This document shows, piece after piece, positions 62,542 through 64,000 of a DNA stretch of 64,000 nt. A model generated the notes under the pieces. It was given only the letters and a program-made list of their open reading frames with translations, was not told the DNA's origin and did no database searches. The number at the start of each line of letters is the position of its first letter. Positions within the stretch are counted from its first letter, which is position 1. This stretch comes from Sphingobium sp. WTD-1 (lineage in GTDB: Bacteria > Pseudomonadota > Alphaproteobacteria > Sphingomonadales > Sphingomonadaceae). Location: positions 664,001 to 728,000 of the forward strand of contig NZ_CP119127.1 in assembly GCF_030128825.1 (NCBI RefSeq), in the 5' to 3' direction. The position numbers were made by a program, and so were the translations under genes.

Positions 62542-63657
62542 GTGGCCGCTCTCACCCATGATGTACCGCGCCAGCAGGTCGTCGAATCCATCGACCGGCT
62601 GATGGACAATCTCGTCAATATCAAGGACGAGACAGGCGAATTCCTGCTCCATCTGGAAGATGGCCGCATCATCGACACCAAGGGCTGGGCCGGATGGGAA
62701 TGGACCCATGGCGTCGGCCTGTTCGGCATGTGGCGCTATTTCGAGCAGACCGGCGACCAGAAGGCGCTGGGCATCATCAAGCAGTGGTTCGAGGATCGCT
62801 TTGCCGAAGGCACGCCGACCAAGAATATCAACACGATGGCTCCGTTCATCACGCTGGCTTATCTGTATGAATATGAGCCCGACCCGCGCTACATCCCCTA
62901 TCTGGACGTCTGGGCCGAATGGCTGATGGCGGCCGATGGCCTGCCCAAGACCGAGGAAGGCGGGTTCCAGCACATCGTCTATAATGACGAGAATCCCGGC
63001 GAGATGTGGGACGACACGCTGATGATGTCGGTGCTGCCGCTGGCCAAGATCGGCCTGCTGCTGGGTCGCCCGGCCTATGTCGAGGAAGCCAAGCGCCAGT
63101 TCCTGGTCCATATCAAATATCTCTATGATACGAAGACCGGCCTGTGGTTCCATGGCTGGGACTTTAACGGCCGCCACAATTTCGCCGAAGCGCTGTGGGC
63201 GCGTGGCAATTGCTGGGTGACGATCGCCATTCCCGAGATCATCGAGATCCTCGACCTGAAGGAAGGCGATTTCTTCCGCACCTTCCTGATCGACACGCTG
63301 GCCGCCCAGGTGAAGACGCTGGCCGAGACGCAGGACGCCGAAACCGGCCTGTGGCACACGCTGATCGTCGATCCGACCAGCTATCTGGAAGCATCGGCCA
63401 CCGCCGGCTTTGCCTATGGCATATTGAAGGCCGTGCGGAAGGGCTATCTGCCGCGCCATTATGAGGCGGTCGGCATCAAGGCGGTGCGCGGCGTGCTGGC
63501 GAACATCGACGAGACCGGCGAGCTGCAGCAGGTGAGCTTCGGCACGGCGATGGGCGACACGATGCAGTTCTACAAGGACATCGCGCTCACCTCCATGCCC
63601 TATGGCCAGAGCCTGGCCATGTGCGCACTCGGCGAGTTCCTGCGCACCTATATCTGA
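62542..63657 (+). CDS. GH105 unsaturated rhamnogalacturonyl hydrolase
   Basis: 371 aa (alpha/alpha)6 barrel enzyme that removes the unsaturated galacturonic acid left by rhamnogalacturonan lyase, releasing it from rhamnose. Family segments are GWAGWEWTHGVGLFGMWRYF, NPGEMWDDTLMMSVLPLAKI with the catalytic aspartate pair at 157-158, FHGWDFNGRHNFAEALWARG and GNCWVTIAIPEI. No signal peptide, so it is cytoplasmic. The start is GTG 62542, abutting the GH35 stop, with an AAGGAG site 9 bases upstream. Confidence 0.92.
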   Translation: MAALTHDVPRQQVVESIDRLMDNLVNIKDETGEFLLHLEDGRIIDTKGWAGWEWTHGVGLFGMWRYFEQTGDQKALGIIKQWFEDRFAEGTPTKNINTMAPFITLAYLYEYEPDPRYIPYLDVWAEWLMAADGLPKTEEGGFQHIVYNDENPGEMWDDTLMMSVLPLAKIGLLLGRPAYVEEAKRQFLVHIKYLYDTKTGLWFHGWDFNGRHNFAEALWARGNCWVTIAIPEIIEILDLKEGDFFRTFLIDTLAAQVKTLAETQDAETGLWHTLIVDPTSYLEASATAGFAYGILKAVRKGYLPRHYEAVGIKAVRGVLANIDETGELQQVSFGTAMGDTMQFYKDIALTSMPYGQSLAMCALGEFLRTYI

Positions 63658-63685
63658 GTCACGGGAAACGGGGATCGAGGGGTAA

Positions 63686-64000
63686 ATGGAAGGACCGTTC
63701 GATCGCCGTTTCCTGCTGAAAGGTGCCGCCGGCATATCCATGCTGGCGGCACTGCCCGCCTTTGGCCGCGCCCTGCCTCAGACCATGGTGCCGCAGGGCA
63801 TGGTCAATGTCCGCGATTTCGGCGCGAAGGGCGATGGCAGCCATATCGACAGCCCGGCGATCGACCGGGCGATCGCCTTTGCTGCGGAGCGCGGCGGCGG
63901 GACGGTCTATGTCCCGCCCGGCAGCTATGCCAGCTATACCATTCACCTGAAGAGCAACATCACCCTGTGGCTCGACAGGGGCGCGACCCTGCTGGCCGCG
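63686..64000 (+). CDS. Second GH28 family enzyme, Tat-exported, cut by the window end
   Basis: First 105 codons only. MEGPFDRRFLLKGAAGISML has a textbook twin-arginine motif (DRRFLLKG), then MVNVRDFGAKGDGSHIDSPA, IDRAIAFAAERGGGTVYVPP and HLKSNITLWLDRGATLLAA, which match the opening coils of GH28 beta-helix enzymes and the GH28 gene at 57557. It starts 28 bases after GH105, in the same transcript. The catalytic part lies beyond the window. Confidence 0.85.
   Translation, partial: MEGPFDRRFLLKGAAGISMLAALPAFGRALPQTMVPQGMVNVRDFGAKGDGSHIDSPAIDRAIAFAAERGGGTVYVPPGSYASYTIHLKSNITLWLDRGATLLAA

Noticed and set aside
63004..63015. Another GGGACGA box in the GH105 gene
   Set aside because: It lies in the codons for the catalytic MWDD segment, so it is explained by protein coding.

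Overview
The window is a GC-rich stretch of an alphaproteobacterial chromosome, most likely from the Sphingomonadales (Sphingobium/Sphingomonas-like). This is inferred from high GC in third codon positions, a TonB-dependent receptor of the Xanthomonas/Caulobacter type, the sphingomonad style of the suf operon, and hairpin repeats of the 'CCGGATCAAGTCCGGGATGACG' and 'CTCCCCTGCAAGGGGAGG' kind between genes. No rRNA, tRNA, phage, insertion sequence or CRISPR array was found.

Layout. 0-9 kb: a prolyl oligopeptidase, then a translationally coupled operon of two transglutaminase-like proteins, a fused circularly permuted ATP-grasp/alpha-E protein and a small membrane protein (an uncharacterised peptide-modification type system). 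9-12 kb: a membrane alpha/beta hydrolase and a cytochrome P450, divergent from a small phospholipase A2-like protein. 12-30 kb: housekeeping and regulation: kdsA, proA, a LuxR regulator, a phospholipid N-methyltransferase-like protein, a CDC48-type double AAA+ ATPase, a LysR regulator, a diguanylate cyclase, a glutathione transferase, acetyl-CoA synthetase, cytochrome b561, a UbiH-type hydroxylase, ilvE, a threonine aldolase, an EamA transporter broken by an amber codon, and an epimerase. 30-37 kb: a leftward suf operon (Rrf2 regulator, sufB, unknown gene, sufC, sufD, sufS, sufT, A-type carrier), with sufE alone at 41.6 kb. 37-42 kb: an AraC regulator, a candidate small RNA, pyrD, ggt and a lipoprotein. 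42-46 kb: a phage-shock locus with a sigma54 promoter, pspA, pspB, pspC, four extra PspB-like proteins and divergent pspF. 46-52 kb: a 3-hydroxyacyl-CoA dehydrogenase and the ybgC-tolQRAB-pal envelope operon. 52-64 kb: a pectin/rhamnogalacturonan utilisation locus: IclR regulator, TonB receptor, CE12 esterase, two GH28 enzymes (the second runs off the end), L-rhamnose mutarotase, GH35 and GH105.

How the parts work together. The last 12 kb fits one substrate: the receptor imports pectic oligosaccharides, CE12 deacetylates, GH28 and GH35 cut the backbone and galactan side chains, GH105 removes the unsaturated uronic acid, and RhaM feeds L-rhamnose into catabolism. A recurring TGTGRSACGA-like site upstream of the IclR gene, in the receptor/esterase intergenic region and at rhaM suggests one regulon. 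The Psp and Tol-Pal systems side by side form an envelope-maintenance region.

The most unusual non-coding signals are a two-copy modular hairpin repeat with compensatory changes, a promoter-plus-terminator unit without an ORF upstream of pyrD, and several operator-like palindromes.
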